Origin: Paenibacillus sp. W2I17
GTDB taxonomy: Bacteria; Bacillota; Bacilli; Paenibacillales; Paenibacillaceae
Assembly (NCBI RefSeq): GCF_030815985.1
Contig: NZ_JAUSXM010000001.1
Location: forward strand, 3,534,001 to 3,598,000
DNA: 64,000 nucleotides
Direction of reading: 5' to 3'
The translations under genes and the position numbers were made by a program. Below are positions 1 through 9,244 of the stretch, piece by piece. Every line of letters begins with the position of its first letter. Positions within the stretch are counted from its first letter, which is position 1. The notes beneath the pieces are model-generated. The model had not been told where the DNA came from. It worked only from the letters and a program-made list of their open reading frames with translations, and did not search any database.

Positions 1-1436
1 GTTGCAGTAACCCCCATCTGTGAGCCAATCTGCTGTGATTCTTGTTGAATACGAAGCAGCAAGTCGGAGATCCGTTCCATGGATGTGCTTGAGGCCTCAG
101 CAAGCTTCCGAACTTCATCCGCCACAACCGCAAAACCTTTGCCGTGTTCTCCTGCATGTGCTGCCTCTATGGATGCATTAAGTGCAAGCAGCTTCGTCTG
201 ACTCGCAAAATCACGAACCGTGTGCAGGGCACCCCCAATTTCCTGGGAGTAGTTGTTCAGCACCTGCACCATCGCTACAACTTCACTTGAGACATTTGAG
301 ATGCTCTCCATCTGTGTTTTCATCATTGTCATGCTCTGTTTACCGGACTCCGCCGTAGAAAGCGCACTTGTTGCTGCATCCGATACAACCATCGAGGATT
401 CGGATATATCCGTTATGCCTTTTGCGATCTCTTCCATCGCATGCGCACTATCGCTCGCACCCTGCTTCTGGGTATGTGCGCCTTGCCTAATCTGTTCGAC
501 AGATTGATCAACCGTCTTGCCCATCTCAAGCATCTCTTCGGTACTACGATTAAATTCCTTCGTTGACTCTGATAAAATATCTGTGGTTACTGCTACGCCT
601 TCAACCATGTTACTCACAATCTTATTCAAGTTCCCGGACATATGTATCATCGCTTGATATGTTGTTCCAATCTCATCTTGGCTGCGCAAACGATACGACG
701 TCAAAATTTGATTCGCTTCTGCAAGCTCACCCTGTGCCATTTTTTCCACACTCGCCTTCAGCGGTTGAAGTGGTCGCAGTCCTCTTACGATAAACCACGT
801 GACAACAGCAATGCCTATAAGTGTAATTAGTAGCAATAAGGCATAGAAGGGAATACTCGATTTCATAATATCCGATTCAATGCTTCCGATCACCGATACC
901 GCCGTATCGATACCAATTACACCTGTTACAGCACCTTTACTATCCAGCATGGGAGCGTAAGAGGAAATATAGTCGCCGTACTCCTCATTGTTAATAATTG
1001 AAGAACTGGCTGTTTGCCCCTGCAACAGCTTCTGAACAGCCCCCTGAGGGACATCCGTTACTTCATTAATCGGTGAGGCTTTATCTGCATCCTTCATGCC
1101 ATCCACCATAATAAGTGGCGTACCTTTATCATCTATTTTGACGAAATACACATACATTGCACCAATGCTTACGCGAAAGTCATCCAGTTCATCACGAATC
1201 TTCAAGAATTCGTCATTCTCCTTGGGGTCCTTGGCAAACTCGGCATAAGATGCTGTATCCAGCTGATTCACATAACTCTGAGCAATCTGGATGTTGTAAC
1301 TCGAAATGGCCTCCTGCGCAGCTAGTTTCATATTCGCCACCTGTAACAGCATGCTTCCAACGGCTATAATCGTAATGACCAGTGTGACTACTGCAACAAT
1401 GCGCACAACCAAACGTTTTCTAAAAAAACCAATCAT
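1..1436 (-). CDS. Methyl-accepting chemotaxis protein, C-terminus off the window
   Basis: Membrane chemoreceptor that would signal to the CheA/CheW complex. The gene starts with ATG at 1436, behind GAGGAAGAGG, and runs off the left edge, so only about 478 residues are present. A first membrane segment lies near residues 8-30, followed by an extracellular sensor part of about 160 residues and a second membrane segment near 190-215 (ending [10 protein letters not shown]). HAMP-like and coiled-coil regions follow. The hairpin tip of the signalling domain is clear: [11 protein letters not shown] and [14 protein letters not shown]. The extracellular part resembles a Cache-type sensor, but I cannot name the ligand. 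Family assignment is firm; specificity is unknown. Confidence 0.93.
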   Translation of the reverse strand, partial: MIGFFRKRLVVRIVAVVTLVITIIAVGSMLLQVANMKLAAQEAISSYNIQIAQSYVNQLDTASYAEFAKDPKENDEFLKIRDELDDFRVSIGAMYVYFVKIDDKGTPLIMVDGMKDADKASPINEVTDVPQGAVQKLLQGQTASSSIINNEEYGDYISSYAPMLDSKGAVTGVIGIDTAVSVIGSIESDIMKSSIPFYALLLLITLIGIAVVTWFIVRGLRPLQPLKASVEKMAQGELAEANQILTSYRLRSQDEIGTTYQAMIHMSGNLNKIVSNMVEGVAVTTDILSESTKEFNRSTEEMLEMGKTVDQSVEQIRQGAHTQKQGASDSAHAMEEIAKGITDISESSMVVSDAATSALSTAESGKQSMTMMKTQMESISNVSSEVVAMVQVLNNYSQEIGGALHTVRDFASQTKLLALNASIEAAHAGEHGKGFAVVADEVRKLAEASSTSMERISDLLLRIQQESQQIGSQMGVTA

Positions 1437-1611
1437 CCGCTCCTCTTCCTCTCCCGTGAACCCAAGCCTTTTTGACTAGGCGTTACCCAAAAAACGCATG
1501 CTTGAAGCACTATGTATGGGAAAATAGTAAACGAATATGTCGAATTAGGCAAGAAAATATTGGGTTAACATAAAAACGCTATCATGGCCGTGGTAGCTTT
1601 GTTCTTGGAAC

Positions 1612-1639
1612 AAAAAAACTCCAATGCAAGCATTAGAGT
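1612..1639 (-). terminator. Orphan intrinsic terminator
   Basis: On the minus strand ACTCTAATGC pairs with GCATTGGAGT across a two-base loop and is followed by seven T residues. No intact minus-strand gene lies upstream of it, because the next gene (HxlR, from 1912) is on the plus strand. It may be left over from a decayed gene or serve a short transcript. Confidence 0.6.
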
Positions 1640-1911
1640 ATGTTCAAAGTCGAAAAGGATAACTCATCCCGGAAAACCTTTGTTCATATCTTCTAGATAA
1701 TGTATGTATTCGTGTAAAGGTGCCCCTATTGAAGCATCCTCATTTATAATGAACACTGTACTTTCACATCATTTTCGTTATTCATATTCTTGCCTACTAA
1801 TCATTCCAATTTTTTGCACGGCCTTGTAAGATGCTGTTTTTTCGTAATTGAGTCAGCGGATATACGATTTAAGGTTTGAATCAACACATGTACTATAATA
1901 TTGGAAATTAA
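1640..1911. other. Intergenic stretch with possible gene remnant
   Basis: No intact gene. On the minus strand, 1756-1664 reads as 30 protein-like residues (containing DASIGAPLHEYIHYLEDMN) closed by a stop, with an in-frame stop shortly upstream. Together with the orphan terminator just below it, this could be the end of a decayed gene. A TATAAT at 1894-1899 is the best -10 candidate for the HxlR gene, but no good -35 accompanies it. Confidence 0.3.
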
Positions 1912-2280
1912 ATGAGGGATGGTGTTTCTCAATTGAAAACTTTTTATTGTGATCTAGAAATTACCTTGGATGTCATTGGCGGAAAATGGAGACCTCTTAT
2001 TCTATATTACTTAATAAAAGGTCCTAAACGGACCGGTGAATTGAAAAGGCTCATGCCAACAATTTCTCAGAAAATGTTAGTTCAGTCTTTGCGCGAGTTG
2101 GAGAGTGGTAATCTGATTATAAGAAAAATATACAATCAGGTACCACCAAAAGTCGAATATTCAATATCAGAAATGGGTATGTCACTTGAACCCACTTTGC
2201 GAGCTCTTTGTGAATGGGGTCAGAATTATGCAGAGAAGACATTGAGCAAGGATGAATATCAGAGAATAAATGTAGAATAG
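1912..2280 (+). CDS. HxlR-family winged-helix regulator
   Basis: Small DNA-binding regulator (122 residues) of the HxlR/YodB family, which often senses thiol-reactive or redox stress through an N-terminal cysteine. The family pattern is clear: a cysteine near residue 13, then LDVIGGKWRPLILYYL, the recognition region TISQKMLVQSLRELE, and a wing with VPPKVEYSISEMG. The start is uncertain. The ATG at 1912 lacks a ribosome site and sits just after a TATAAT at 1894. An in-frame TTG at 1933 has AGGGATGG about ten bases ahead of it. The NmrA-like gene downstream on the same strand is a typical partner and likely target. Confidence 0.88.
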   Translation: MRDGVSQLKTFYCDLEITLDVIGGKWRPLILYYLIKGPKRTGELKRLMPTISQKMLVQSLRELESGNLIIRKIYNQVPPKVEYSISEMGMSLEPTLRALCEWGQNYAEKTLSKDEYQRINVE

Positions 2281-2334
2281 CGTAATTTCAAAGAACAACT
2301 TTATTTTGTACTTCGTCCTAATTATCACCTTTTA

Positions 2335-2362
2335 GTTACTATATAACCTAAAAGTACGTACT
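2335..2362 (+). promoter_or_regulatory. Candidate HxlR operator region
   Basis: Between the HxlR gene and the reductase lie the imperfect inverted sequence GTTACTATATAAC (2335-2347) and the perfect palindrome AGTACGTACT (2353-2362). HxlR/YodB-type operators are short AT-rich inverted repeats containing TACT/AGTA, so these are reasonable binding-site candidates. The assignment is inference. Confidence 0.3.
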
Positions 2363-2479
2363 GTTTTAAAAGTAATACATGGTACATAATGAGACCTGTG
2401 ACCATGAAGAAAATCAAAGAATACTCTCCAATTGTAAGATTAAAAAGTTTATTAATAAAAGTTCAAAGGGGTTATTACT

Positions 2480-3367
2480 ATGGGCAAAATACTTATTACT
2501 GGAGCAACAGGTAATCTCGGCAGCAGAACACTAGAGCTTCTTCTTAGAAAAGTTCCGTCAAATCAGGTCGCTATATTGGTCCGTGATCCGGAATCTGATA
2601 AAGTGGAAAGGTTTGTTAAAGAAGGTGTCGAAGCTCATCAGGGCGACTATTTTGATTATAACTCCCTTCTGCGAGCTTTTAGCGGTGTTGAAAAAGTTAT
2701 GCTTATTTCCGCACAAGCATTTACCGACCGCAATACGCAACATTTCAATGTGATCGCAGCTGCAAAGCAGGCTGGTGTTAAACAAGTGATCTTCACGTCG
2801 ATCATACGAAGAGAAAATTCTAATCTTGTTGTGCCCGAAGTATCAACATCCGACTTATTTGCTGAACAAACACTTAAAGCATCCGGATTAGCCTATACCA
2901 TTCTACGGAATCCACCGTATCTTGAAGTCATGCATTCCTATTTCGGAGATGCGCTTAAAGTTGGCGTGCGAGTACCAGAGGGTTCCGGTAAAGTAGCCGC
3001 TGCATCTCTGGATGATTTGGCGGCAGCCAACGTAGCCGTTCTCACCCAAAACGGACATGAAAATAAGTCATATACTCTAAGTGGCAGTGAGGGAAGCTCT
3101 TTTGCAGACATCGCTGAAGCCCTATCGGAGATTAATGGGATTAATATCCCTTATGAGGCAATTAGCGAAAAAGAATATCTAGACACTATGGTAGCGAATG
3201 GCTTACCTGTTGTTATGACTGATTTCTTATTAGGTTGGGTGCGAGGAATCAACACTGGAGAATTCTCGGAGACGTCTGGGGATCTTGAACGTTTGATTGG
3301 CCGAAAACCAATGACATATAAGGAATTCTTTAAAATCAAATCTCAGTTTTCTAAAGTTGTAGATTGA
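2480..3367 (+). CDS. NmrA-like NAD(P)H-binding reductase
   Basis: Atypical short-chain dehydrogenase of the NmrA/QorB type (295 residues). Members reduce quinones or sense NAD(P)H. The Rossmann motif GATGNLG is at residues 8-14, and the domain continues through DYFDYNSLLRAFSGVEKV. The substrate part carries YTILRNPPYLEVM, typical of NmrA-like quinone oxidoreductases. The ATG follows AAAGGGG. The HxlR regulator just upstream on the same strand suggests induction by electrophiles or quinones. That link rests on context only. Confidence 0.87.
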   Translation: MGKILITGATGNLGSRTLELLLRKVPSNQVAILVRDPESDKVERFVKEGVEAHQGDYFDYNSLLRAFSGVEKVMLISAQAFTDRNTQHFNVIAAAKQAGVKQVIFTSIIRRENSNLVVPEVSTSDLFAEQTLKASGLAYTILRNPPYLEVMHSYFGDALKVGVRVPEGSGKVAAASLDDLAAANVAVLTQNGHENKSYTLSGSEGSSFADIAEALSEINGINIPYEAISEKEYLDTMVANGLPVVMTDFLLGWVRGINTGEFSETSGDLERLIGRKPMTYKEFFKIKSQFSKVVD

Positions 3368-3423
3368 AAGCTGACACGTTATTTACCTAACTCTAAAAAA
3401 ATTCAGGCTATTTGCAAGGAGCG

Positions 3424-3591
3424 TCATTCATCCGGGTGATCACCAGTTAATGGCCGCAAAGTACCCCGATCCTTTGGAAAAACTACCAAGAGATTAGATG
3501 TATGTCTAATCGGAAATAGAAACAAGTTAATGTCCATTCCAGCATTCGGTGTAGGCATTGTCCAGGCAATTCCCACACCTGGAGTGACTTC
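3424..3591 (-). pseudogene. Possible degraded coding remnant
   Basis: In one minus-strand frame about 55 residues between two stops look protein-like, with runs such as TPGVGIAWTMPTPNAGMD and NLLVVFPKDRGTLRPLTGD. There is no start codon or ribosome site, and an in-frame TAG precedes it. I do not recognise the family. It may be the 3' end of a gene lost by deletion. Confidence 0.25.
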
Positions 3592-3641
3592 CTAGCAAGC
3601 CTAGTTGTTTCAGTTTACTGTTAAATGGCATAGAAGGGTAT

Positions 3642-3675
3642 AAAATAGGGACTGCTAAAAGCAGTCCCTATTTTA
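3642..3675. terminator. Bidirectional terminator
   Basis: Perfect 14-bp stem, AAAATAGGGACTGC and its complement, around the loop TAAAA, flanked by A and T on both sides. It lies between the plus-strand NmrA-like gene and the minus-strand permease, so it probably ends both transcripts. Confidence 0.8.
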
Positions 3676-3716
3676 CTTATAAAGTTTTCTCACTAATTAC
3701 GGCAACGCACACCATA

Positions 3717-5069
3717 CTAAACTGTTCGTCCATTCGTCCTTCTGAATCGAATCAGGGACCAGATAATCAGCAACGCGAGCACGGCAATACAGATGCTAAT
3801 GCTGAACCGATTACCTTCATCGAATACAAACATGACCGCTATGACACTGAGACACAACACGACAACTCCGGTTATATAAGGGAATCCCCAAACTTTGAAG
3901 GTCGGTTGAACTGGATATTTCTTCCGCAGTTTCAACTGTGATGAGGCAATACAGATCCACACAAGGATTACCACAAACCCCGGAACTGCGAGCAATACAC
4001 GGAACAGTTGATCCTGCGCGAATAGGCCAAGCAAGGAACCTCCGAGCAAAACTACTGAGCACACCAGAAGTGTGTTAACAGGGCTACCGCTGCGATTTGT
4101 CTTTGACAATGCCTTCGGAGCTTCCCCGCCCACTGCCATGGAGTGCATCATCCGGGATGCACCATAGATCCCTGAATTCGCAGCAGATAGAACTGCCGTC
4201 ACCAAAATAAAGTTCATTATGTGTGCTGCTCCCGGCAGTCCCGTGGATGCAAGCACCTGTACAAATGGACTGCTCTCCGGCCCGATCTCATTCCATGGGA
4301 TAAGACCACAGATGATGAGAATCGGCAAGGTGAAGAACAGAATAATTCTGAGCATGAAATTGCCCACGATTTTGGGCATAACTTTTTCTGCATTTTCCGT
4401 CTCGGTCAGGGTCAGACCAATCAGCTCCGATCCCCCATAAGAGAACATGACCACAAGCAGTGCCGAGAAGATCGATGACCATCCGTTCGGGAAGAACCCG
4501 CCTGCTTGCGTATAATTTTGCAGATAAGGGGTGTTATCACTTGGGATAATGCCAAAGATCAACCCTGCACCCAAGAAGATAAAAATAATGATCATGGCAA
4601 TTTTGATCCCGGCCAGCCAAAACTCAAATTCCCCGAACACACCTACACTTAACAGATTAACGAGTATAATGAACGCCGCACAAGCCAGACTCAGCATCCA
4701 CAGCGGTACTTCACTGAACCAATACTGCAAAAAACTCCCGGCGGCAATCACCTCAATGACACACACCGATAACCACAGAAAGCAATACATCCATCCCATA
4801 ACAAAGGAGACTCGGCTACCAAATGCCTCCTGCACGAAGTCTTTCATATTTTTGTTCTTGTACACCGTAGCCATCTCCGCCATCGCGGCCATAACAACCA
4901 GCAGCAATAATCCGGCAAAAATGTACGTGACAATAACGCCCGGACCTGCGAGTCCAATCGTCTCTGCACTGCCTTTGAAAATTCCTGTTCCAATGACACC
5001 ACCCATAGCCATAAAACTGATGTGTCTTGGTTTAAGCTTCTTCTGTAGTGTTCCTTCTGTCTGAGCCAA
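3717..5069 (-). CDS. Amino acid permease, APC superfamily
   Basis: Proton-coupled amino acid importer of the AAT group (450 residues, about twelve membrane helices). The helix I signature GGVIGTGIFKGS is near residues 23-34, and the family pattern FSYGGSELIGLTLTETENAEKVMPK is in the middle. The start ATG is preceded by AGGAGG. The gene stands alone, with its terminator at 3642-3675. The substrate cannot be read from sequence; relatives carry alanine, proline, GABA or aromatic amino acids. Confidence 0.92.
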   Translation of the reverse strand: MAQTEGTLQKKLKPRHISFMAMGGVIGTGIFKGSAETIGLAGPGVIVTYIFAGLLLLVVMAAMAEMATVYKNKNMKDFVQEAFGSRVSFVMGWMYCFLWLSVCVIEVIAAGSFLQYWFSEVPLWMLSLACAAFIILVNLLSVGVFGEFEFWLAGIKIAMIIIFIFLGAGLIFGIIPSDNTPYLQNYTQAGGFFPNGWSSIFSALLVVMFSYGGSELIGLTLTETENAEKVMPKIVGNFMLRIILFFTLPILIICGLIPWNEIGPESSPFVQVLASTGLPGAAHIMNFILVTAVLSAANSGIYGASRMMHSMAVGGEAPKALSKTNRSGSPVNTLLVCSVVLLGGSLLGLFAQDQLFRVLLAVPGFVVILVWICIASSQLKLRKKYPVQPTFKVWGFPYITGVVVLCLSVIAVMFVFDEGNRFSISICIAVLALLIIWSLIRFRRTNGRTV

Positions 5070-5221
5070 TTCAAGTCCTCCTGATGTAAAAAACGTCTGT
5101 AATGTCTTGTTTTATAATTTTGAACAACCTCATAAACATAATGTCCAGTATACCCTATTGTCCATCAATCAGCCCAGAAGTTCCTTATGGCCAATTCATC
5201 CCAAACATATATGGACATAAC

Positions 5222-5503
5222 CTATGTTTTATACCCCACAATGGCACGAAGCAATCTGTGCACAATCCAGGTGAGCACACTGTAGCCAGCCCCATAGAAG
5301 AACCAAGGGCCTATGTTACTCCCCAATGTTAAAAGATCACTCACGATATACAACAAAGGCAGCATAAAAGATATAATCAGCGCTCCCCAAAGTCTAAACC
5401 CTTTGGCAAAATAACTGCATATTCCAAGCACCGCAGCAATGATGGGACATAACACCAAGACTGCAAACAGCGGATTCATATGATCGAACCACCAATATAT
5501 CAT
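5222..5503 (-). CDS. Small membrane protein, DUF2651-like
   Basis: Predicted 93-residue membrane protein with three hydrophobic helices (LFAVLVLCPIIAAVLGI, ALIISFMLPLLYIVS, and a C-terminal one before VHRLLRAIVG). An in-frame ATG lies at 5521, but GGAGGGAG sits between it and the ATG at 5503, so 5503 is the better start. Pattern and size resemble the uncharacterised DUF2651/YbeF group; function is unknown. Confidence 0.65.
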   Translation of the reverse strand: MIYWWFDHMNPLFAVLVLCPIIAAVLGICSYFAKGFRLWGALIISFMLPLLYIVSDLLTLGSNIGPWFFYGAGYSVLTWIVHRLLRAIVGYKT

Positions 5504-5611
5504 GCACGACTCCCTCCACATTCTTCGTCACAAGGCCACGTTGCATTATTGCTGTATTATTGAGTTTATTCTACTCTTTTTCCAACTTTTAAAATGTAAG
5601 ATATGTTGCAA

Positions 5612-5654
5612 AATAAAAAAACCAGCATCCTGTAAAAAAACAGAAATCTGGTTT
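5612..5654 (-). terminator. Terminator of the ysnE-like gene
   Basis: On the minus strand AAACCAG and CTGGTTT form the base and CTGT/ACAG an inner stem, followed by TTTTTTTATTTT. It lies 16 bases beyond the acetyltransferase stop. Confidence 0.75.
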
Positions 5655-5669
5655 CTCATGCGAATCCAT

Positions 5670-6125
5670 TTAGATTGTCTTTGTCATAAACGTGCTGTTC
5701 GGGTCCAATACATAATCCGCGAATGGTTCGCAATATTCAAATCCGAAATCTTCATACAACTTCCGTGCCGGGATAAATGAATCCATTGAACCCGTCTCCA
5801 GACTGATTCGCTTATAACCACGGTCTGTGGCAACCTCCATAATATGAGCCAAAATTTTTCTCGCTACGCCTTTTCTCAGATGAGCCGAAGCGGTACGCAT
5901 CGACTTCAACTCTGCATGCTCTGGATCAAGTTCTTTGATAGCCCCGCAGCCGAGCAAGTCGTCCCCTTCCCAAGCACACCAGAAAGTAATTTCGGGCTCC
6001 TTGAGTCCGTCCAGATTCAACGCATGAATACTTTCTGGAGGCGAATCTGCTGCCATCCCTTGCAAGTGCTCCGCAATTAAAGCCTTAACTTGGACTCCAC
6101 TCAAATCATCCACTTTGATCTCCAT
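5670..6125 (-). CDS. ysnE: GNAT acetyltransferase, YsnE-like
   Basis: Acetyl-CoA-dependent N-acetyltransferase (151 residues). The whole chain follows Bacillus YsnE: N-terminal SPPESIHALNLDGL, EITFWCAWEGDDLLGCGAIKELD, the acetyl-CoA loop HLRKGVARKIL near residues 82-92, and LETGSMDSFIPARKLYEDFGF. YsnE has been linked to indole-3-acetic acid production in plant-associated bacilli, but its substrate is not settled. Single gene with its own terminator. Confidence 0.88.
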   Translation of the reverse strand: MEIKVDDLSGVQVKALIAEHLQGMAADSPPESIHALNLDGLKEPEITFWCAWEGDDLLGCGAIKELDPEHAELKSMRTASAHLRKGVARKILAHIMEVATDRGYKRISLETGSMDSFIPARKLYEDFGFEYCEPFADYVLDPNSTFMTKTI

Positions 6126-6380
6126 AACGTACCACTCCCGCCGACATTTTTATTGGTTTTATCACTGAATGTATATCAATCATTTCATCTTACTACCGTG
6201 TTAGGTTTTATGACAAGAGGTTACTTATATCCACTGAAATACGCTATTGTGATTCACCTGTAATTTCCAGTATGATGAGGCTAACAGAATCCAAAGGGGC
6301 GAGGTCTATTGCGAAATATACATAGAGTTAAATGTGAAACCAAGGTGAAGCCATCTTAACCTATTTTAAAGGAGACCCCT

Positions 6381-6956
6381 ATGACACTAACTACGGACAA
6401 CCTGTTTTATAGCAAACGATTAAAAATGACTCCCCCACGTGCTGAAGACGTGGAGACCATGCTGCAATGGAACGAAGACCCGGAGTACCTTCGGAATGTG
6501 GATACTGATCTGGCCATTCCCTATTCAGAGAAACAGTTGGAAGATGAGGGCGAAACGAAGAACAAGGAAGTGTACTTCAGACTGCGCACGCATGAAGAGG
6601 ATCTGCTGATTGGTTTTGTCGTCATTCACAGTATTGAATGGAATAACCGCTGCGGACAGCTTGCCATTGGTATCGGACTTGCCAAACATCGCAACAAGGG
6701 ATATGGCACGGAAGCGTTGAATCTTATTTTACGATATGCGTTCCATGAGATGAATATGGACCGGGTTGGCCTCGATGTCATCGCCTACAATGCCAAAGCA
6801 ATCCGTTCCTATGAGAAGGTTGGTTTTCAGTTGGAAGGTCGGGCACGCTCCGCTGTATATCGTGATGGTAAGCGTTACGACCGCTTGATGATGGGAATCC
6901 TAAGACCAGAATGGGAAACACACAATCAGATCCATACGGAGGGTGAACAAGCATGA
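6381..6956 (+). CDS. GNAT acetyltransferase, RimJ/RimL type
   Basis: Acetyl-CoA-dependent N-acetyltransferase (191 residues) of the RimJ/RimL-like group. It has QLAIGIGLAKHRNKGYGTEALNL around the acetyl-CoA loop (R/K-x-x-G-Y-G) and the C-terminal NAKAIRSYEKVGF, which closes the fold. AAAGGAG precedes the ATG. The stop overlaps the ATG of the DUF1801 gene by four bases, so the two are translationally coupled. The substrate is unknown; relatives acetylate ribosomal protein N-termini or small amines. Confidence 0.88.
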   Translation: MTLTTDNLFYSKRLKMTPPRAEDVETMLQWNEDPEYLRNVDTDLAIPYSEKQLEDEGETKNKEVYFRLRTHEEDLLIGFVVIHSIEWNNRCGQLAIGIGLAKHRNKGYGTEALNLILRYAFHEMNMDRVGLDVIAYNAKAIRSYEKVGFQLEGRARSAVYRDGKRYDRLMMGILRPEWETHNQIHTEGEQA

Positions 6957-7300
6957 CCAAGAATGAAGAAGTCACCGAGTTTATTGAACAGATTCAGATC
7001 CCCTGGCAAGTACAAGTCGCTGAACAATTGCGCCAGTTGGTGCATGATACCATCCCTGACGTGCAGGAACGCGTACAATACAAGAAACCTCATTTTTTGA
7101 AAAACGGAAAGTATGCTGCGGTCATTTCACCTTCCAAACAAGCCATGTCTTTCACCATCTTCAATGCAACTGGACTCGATCTCCCCGATGGGATATTTGA
7201 AGGCCCGGAAGAACGCAAAACGATCAAACTCAAGGAAAAAGATACGCCGGACTATGAATGGTTGGCTGGTTTGTTGAAGCAGGCATCTGCGGAATTGTAG
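6953..7300 (+). CDS. DUF1801 domain protein
   Basis: Protein of 115 residues with the YdhG/DUF1801 fold. Recognisable parts are LRQLVHDTIPDVQERVQYKKPHF and the following strand KYAAVISPSKQAMSFTIFN. It overlaps the upstream acetyltransferase by ATGA. The fold is widespread and its function unproven; members are often beside small enzymes. No membrane or signal sequence. Confidence 0.82.
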   Translation: MTKNEEVTEFIEQIQIPWQVQVAEQLRQLVHDTIPDVQERVQYKKPHFLKNGKYAAVISPSKQAMSFTIFNATGLDLPDGIFEGPEERKTIKLKEKDTPDYEWLAGLLKQASAEL

Positions 7301-7379
7301 ACGGGTCTAGTGAAGAGGCACATACGCCGAAGTAGTAACTTAGGTGGTAATGTGCGGAACGTATGGTGTGGGCCAAGCG

Positions 7380-7557
7380 CTAACGAATCGGACACACCTT
7401 ATGTCGCAGTTAAACACGAATTTCAGCAGTCTTATTACAGACCTAACCTCCGATTTTCTTCGAAAAACCTTGCCAATAGAAGCAATAACGTGGCTACGAT
7501 TCGTTAGAATTCTATACTGCTGCAAATTCGCTCAATAAGATGCGCTAGGTTCGTTAG
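7380..7557. repeat. Small element with inverted ends (MITE-like)
   Basis: CTAACGAATCG at 7380-7390 is matched by its exact complement CGATTCGTTAG at 7497-7507. Similarity continues inward to a shared TTAT, so the ends match at about 18 of 23 positions. A third related end (TTCGTTAG, with TTATTG at the same distance) closes at 7557, giving a nested arrangement. The interior is non-coding. Short open frames across it show no protein-like features. Confidence 0.6.
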
Positions 7558-7682
7558 ACTGTGTGAGTACGACAAGCCACCGCCTCTGCACGTAGAAAAA
7601 ACAACCCATTCGCACTCTGGTGGCTAAATAAATAACATAACCGGCTAACTTTAACAGAAGCCCCCATCCATCCAACGCAGGG

Positions 7683-7728
7683 CAAAGGGGCGTCCCGTAA
7701 GTTCAAGAACTTACGGGATGCCCCTTTG
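7683..7728. terminator. Long-stem terminator between convergent genes
   Basis: A stem of about 21 bp (AAAGGGGCGTCCCGTAAGTTC and its near-complement, one mismatch) closes on a two-base loop. It stands between the DUF1801 gene (plus) and the DUF1963 gene (minus). The T tract is weak (TTTGTTAT), so termination is likely but not certain. Confidence 0.65.
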
Positions 7729-7832
7729 TTATAGTCCGTCTACTACTGTCATTCCAACCTTAACAGCGGTGTAATCTTATAATAAGATGACTGCTTATAC
7801 TTGCTTATAATATCTTATACTAACTTCCACCA

Positions 7833-9137
7833 TCAAGATTGCTGGTACGATACGGCAGTCATCTGGCACGGCTCACATATGAACATGTAATACATACCCT
7901 CACCATATTCCTGAACCTCGCCCCAATCCAGTTGTGCGACAGCCTTCATTCTCGTGGAACAGCGTGGACATGTTGGGTACTCCGCATCCTGAACCCATCC
8001 TGGATGGCCGCCGACCTGAGATAGCGATGGCTCCATCGCCCACTCACTGGCATGGAATGCATGACGCGATGCATTCGCAATCCGAAACTGCTGGCCAACA
8101 TCCGGTGCAAGTTTACCATATTCGTCCGGGTCAATCTCGTCCATTCCCGCAGGCATGACATTATGTGAACTCCATAACGGTTCCCCTGCCGCGTCCATCT
8201 CCATGTAAACCACACCGTAACTGCTGCATATCGCGCAAGTCTGTATCTGAAGTCGCTGGGCATACCAAGACACGTCCTTCAATGCTGGATGCTTAACATC
8301 CAGACTAATTAAGGTGGTTAAAGCATTGCCACACCATGGACAGCAATTGTTACTAGGGTTCAGCATCGAGAGTGAATTTCCGGTTAACTCCACGTTAGCT
8401 CCTTCATTCTCTTTTACTTTATAGAGTGAATAACTTGGGGTGATGAATAATTCCCTGCGCTGCCCGTCTTTTGTAAGCTCCCAACCAGCTTCAGTGGTGT
8501 AATGCTCAGGTGCCACGTACAATTCGCTCGCCCAAGATGGCGGAGATTGTCTCCACTGCCGGAACTGCTGCACAACAACATCATCCCCGATATGGGCCAG
8601 CATGAGCAAAATATGGTTCCGCTTCTCATCATCGGTGTTCACCTGCTGCAAGAGCCGATCACGCGCCTCACCCGAGGCACTTTTATACAAAATGGCAGGA
8701 TAATAGATCTCCTGTTCCAGCAGCTCAGGAATTTCGGCAGTCAACGATATATCATGGTAGCAGACCAGATATACCAGAATGTCTTTACCCGTATCTTCAT
8801 CACCTGTACGAATCCGTTGCATCGCGTAATCCTTCATCTGATCTTGTTGCTCTACAGACAAAGATAGATATACCTGTTCCTCGGATTGTTCATAGGGTGT
8901 ATAACGAATTAGTGGATCGCGAACCTGAGGTTTGTGCATAATTTTCAAAATTTCGACCGGCTCTGTGATACCTGCATACAAGTTCACGTCACGTCGATTC
9001 GCTTCAATGTATCTCTGACGCTCCTCGCGTTCCATCTCCTGCTTGCAAGGCATGCAATAACCACCCGTTTTCGCAGCCGTTGCTGGCAAAATGGTATTTG
9101 CACACCCCTCCCGTATACACGGAATTCGTTCTGTCAT
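7833..9137 (-). CDS. DUF1963-type zinc-ribbon protein
   Basis: Cytoplasmic protein of 434 residues. Four cysteine pairs suggest zinc binding: N-terminal CIREGC...CMPC, NCCPWCGN near 265, CAICS near 300, and CPRC near 395. The C-terminal GGHPGWVQDAEYPTCPRC with a following AQLD matches the DUF1963 (YwqG-like) signature. Some DUF1963 proteins act as immunity proteins to polymorphic toxins, but no toxin gene is adjacent. A perfect AAGGAGG precedes the ATG. It is single and faces the DUF1801 operon. Confidence 0.7.
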   Translation of the reverse strand: MTERIPCIREGCANTILPATAAKTGGYCMPCKQEMEREERQRYIEANRRDVNLYAGITEPVEILKIMHKPQVRDPLIRYTPYEQSEEQVYLSLSVEQQDQMKDYAMQRIRTGDEDTGKDILVYLVCYHDISLTAEIPELLEQEIYYPAILYKSASGEARDRLLQQVNTDDEKRNHILLMLAHIGDDVVVQQFRQWRQSPPSWASELYVAPEHYTTEAGWELTKDGQRRELFITPSYSLYKVKENEGANVELTGNSLSMLNPSNNCCPWCGNALTTLISLDVKHPALKDVSWYAQRLQIQTCAICSSYGVVYMEMDAAGEPLWSSHNVMPAGMDEIDPDEYGKLAPDVGQQFRIANASRHAFHASEWAMEPSLSQVGGHPGWVQDAEYPTCPRCSTRMKAVAQLDWGEVQEYGEGMYYMFICEPCQMTAVSYQQS

Positions 9138-9244
9138 ATTTCAACCTCCTTCAACTATTGGCAATGGAAAACACGCCACAATGTGACGTGCTTGTCCCTT
9201 ACTCATATTTCAATACCTGCGTGTCTCATAAAGGAAAATGCGAA

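Noticed and set aside
4531..5064. Open plus-strand frame of 177 codons
   Set aside because: Antisense shadow of the amino acid permease; its start is inside the permease and it has no ribosome site.
7310..7538. Short frames across the inverted-repeat element
   Set aside because: They are explained by the repeat and do not resemble a transposase.
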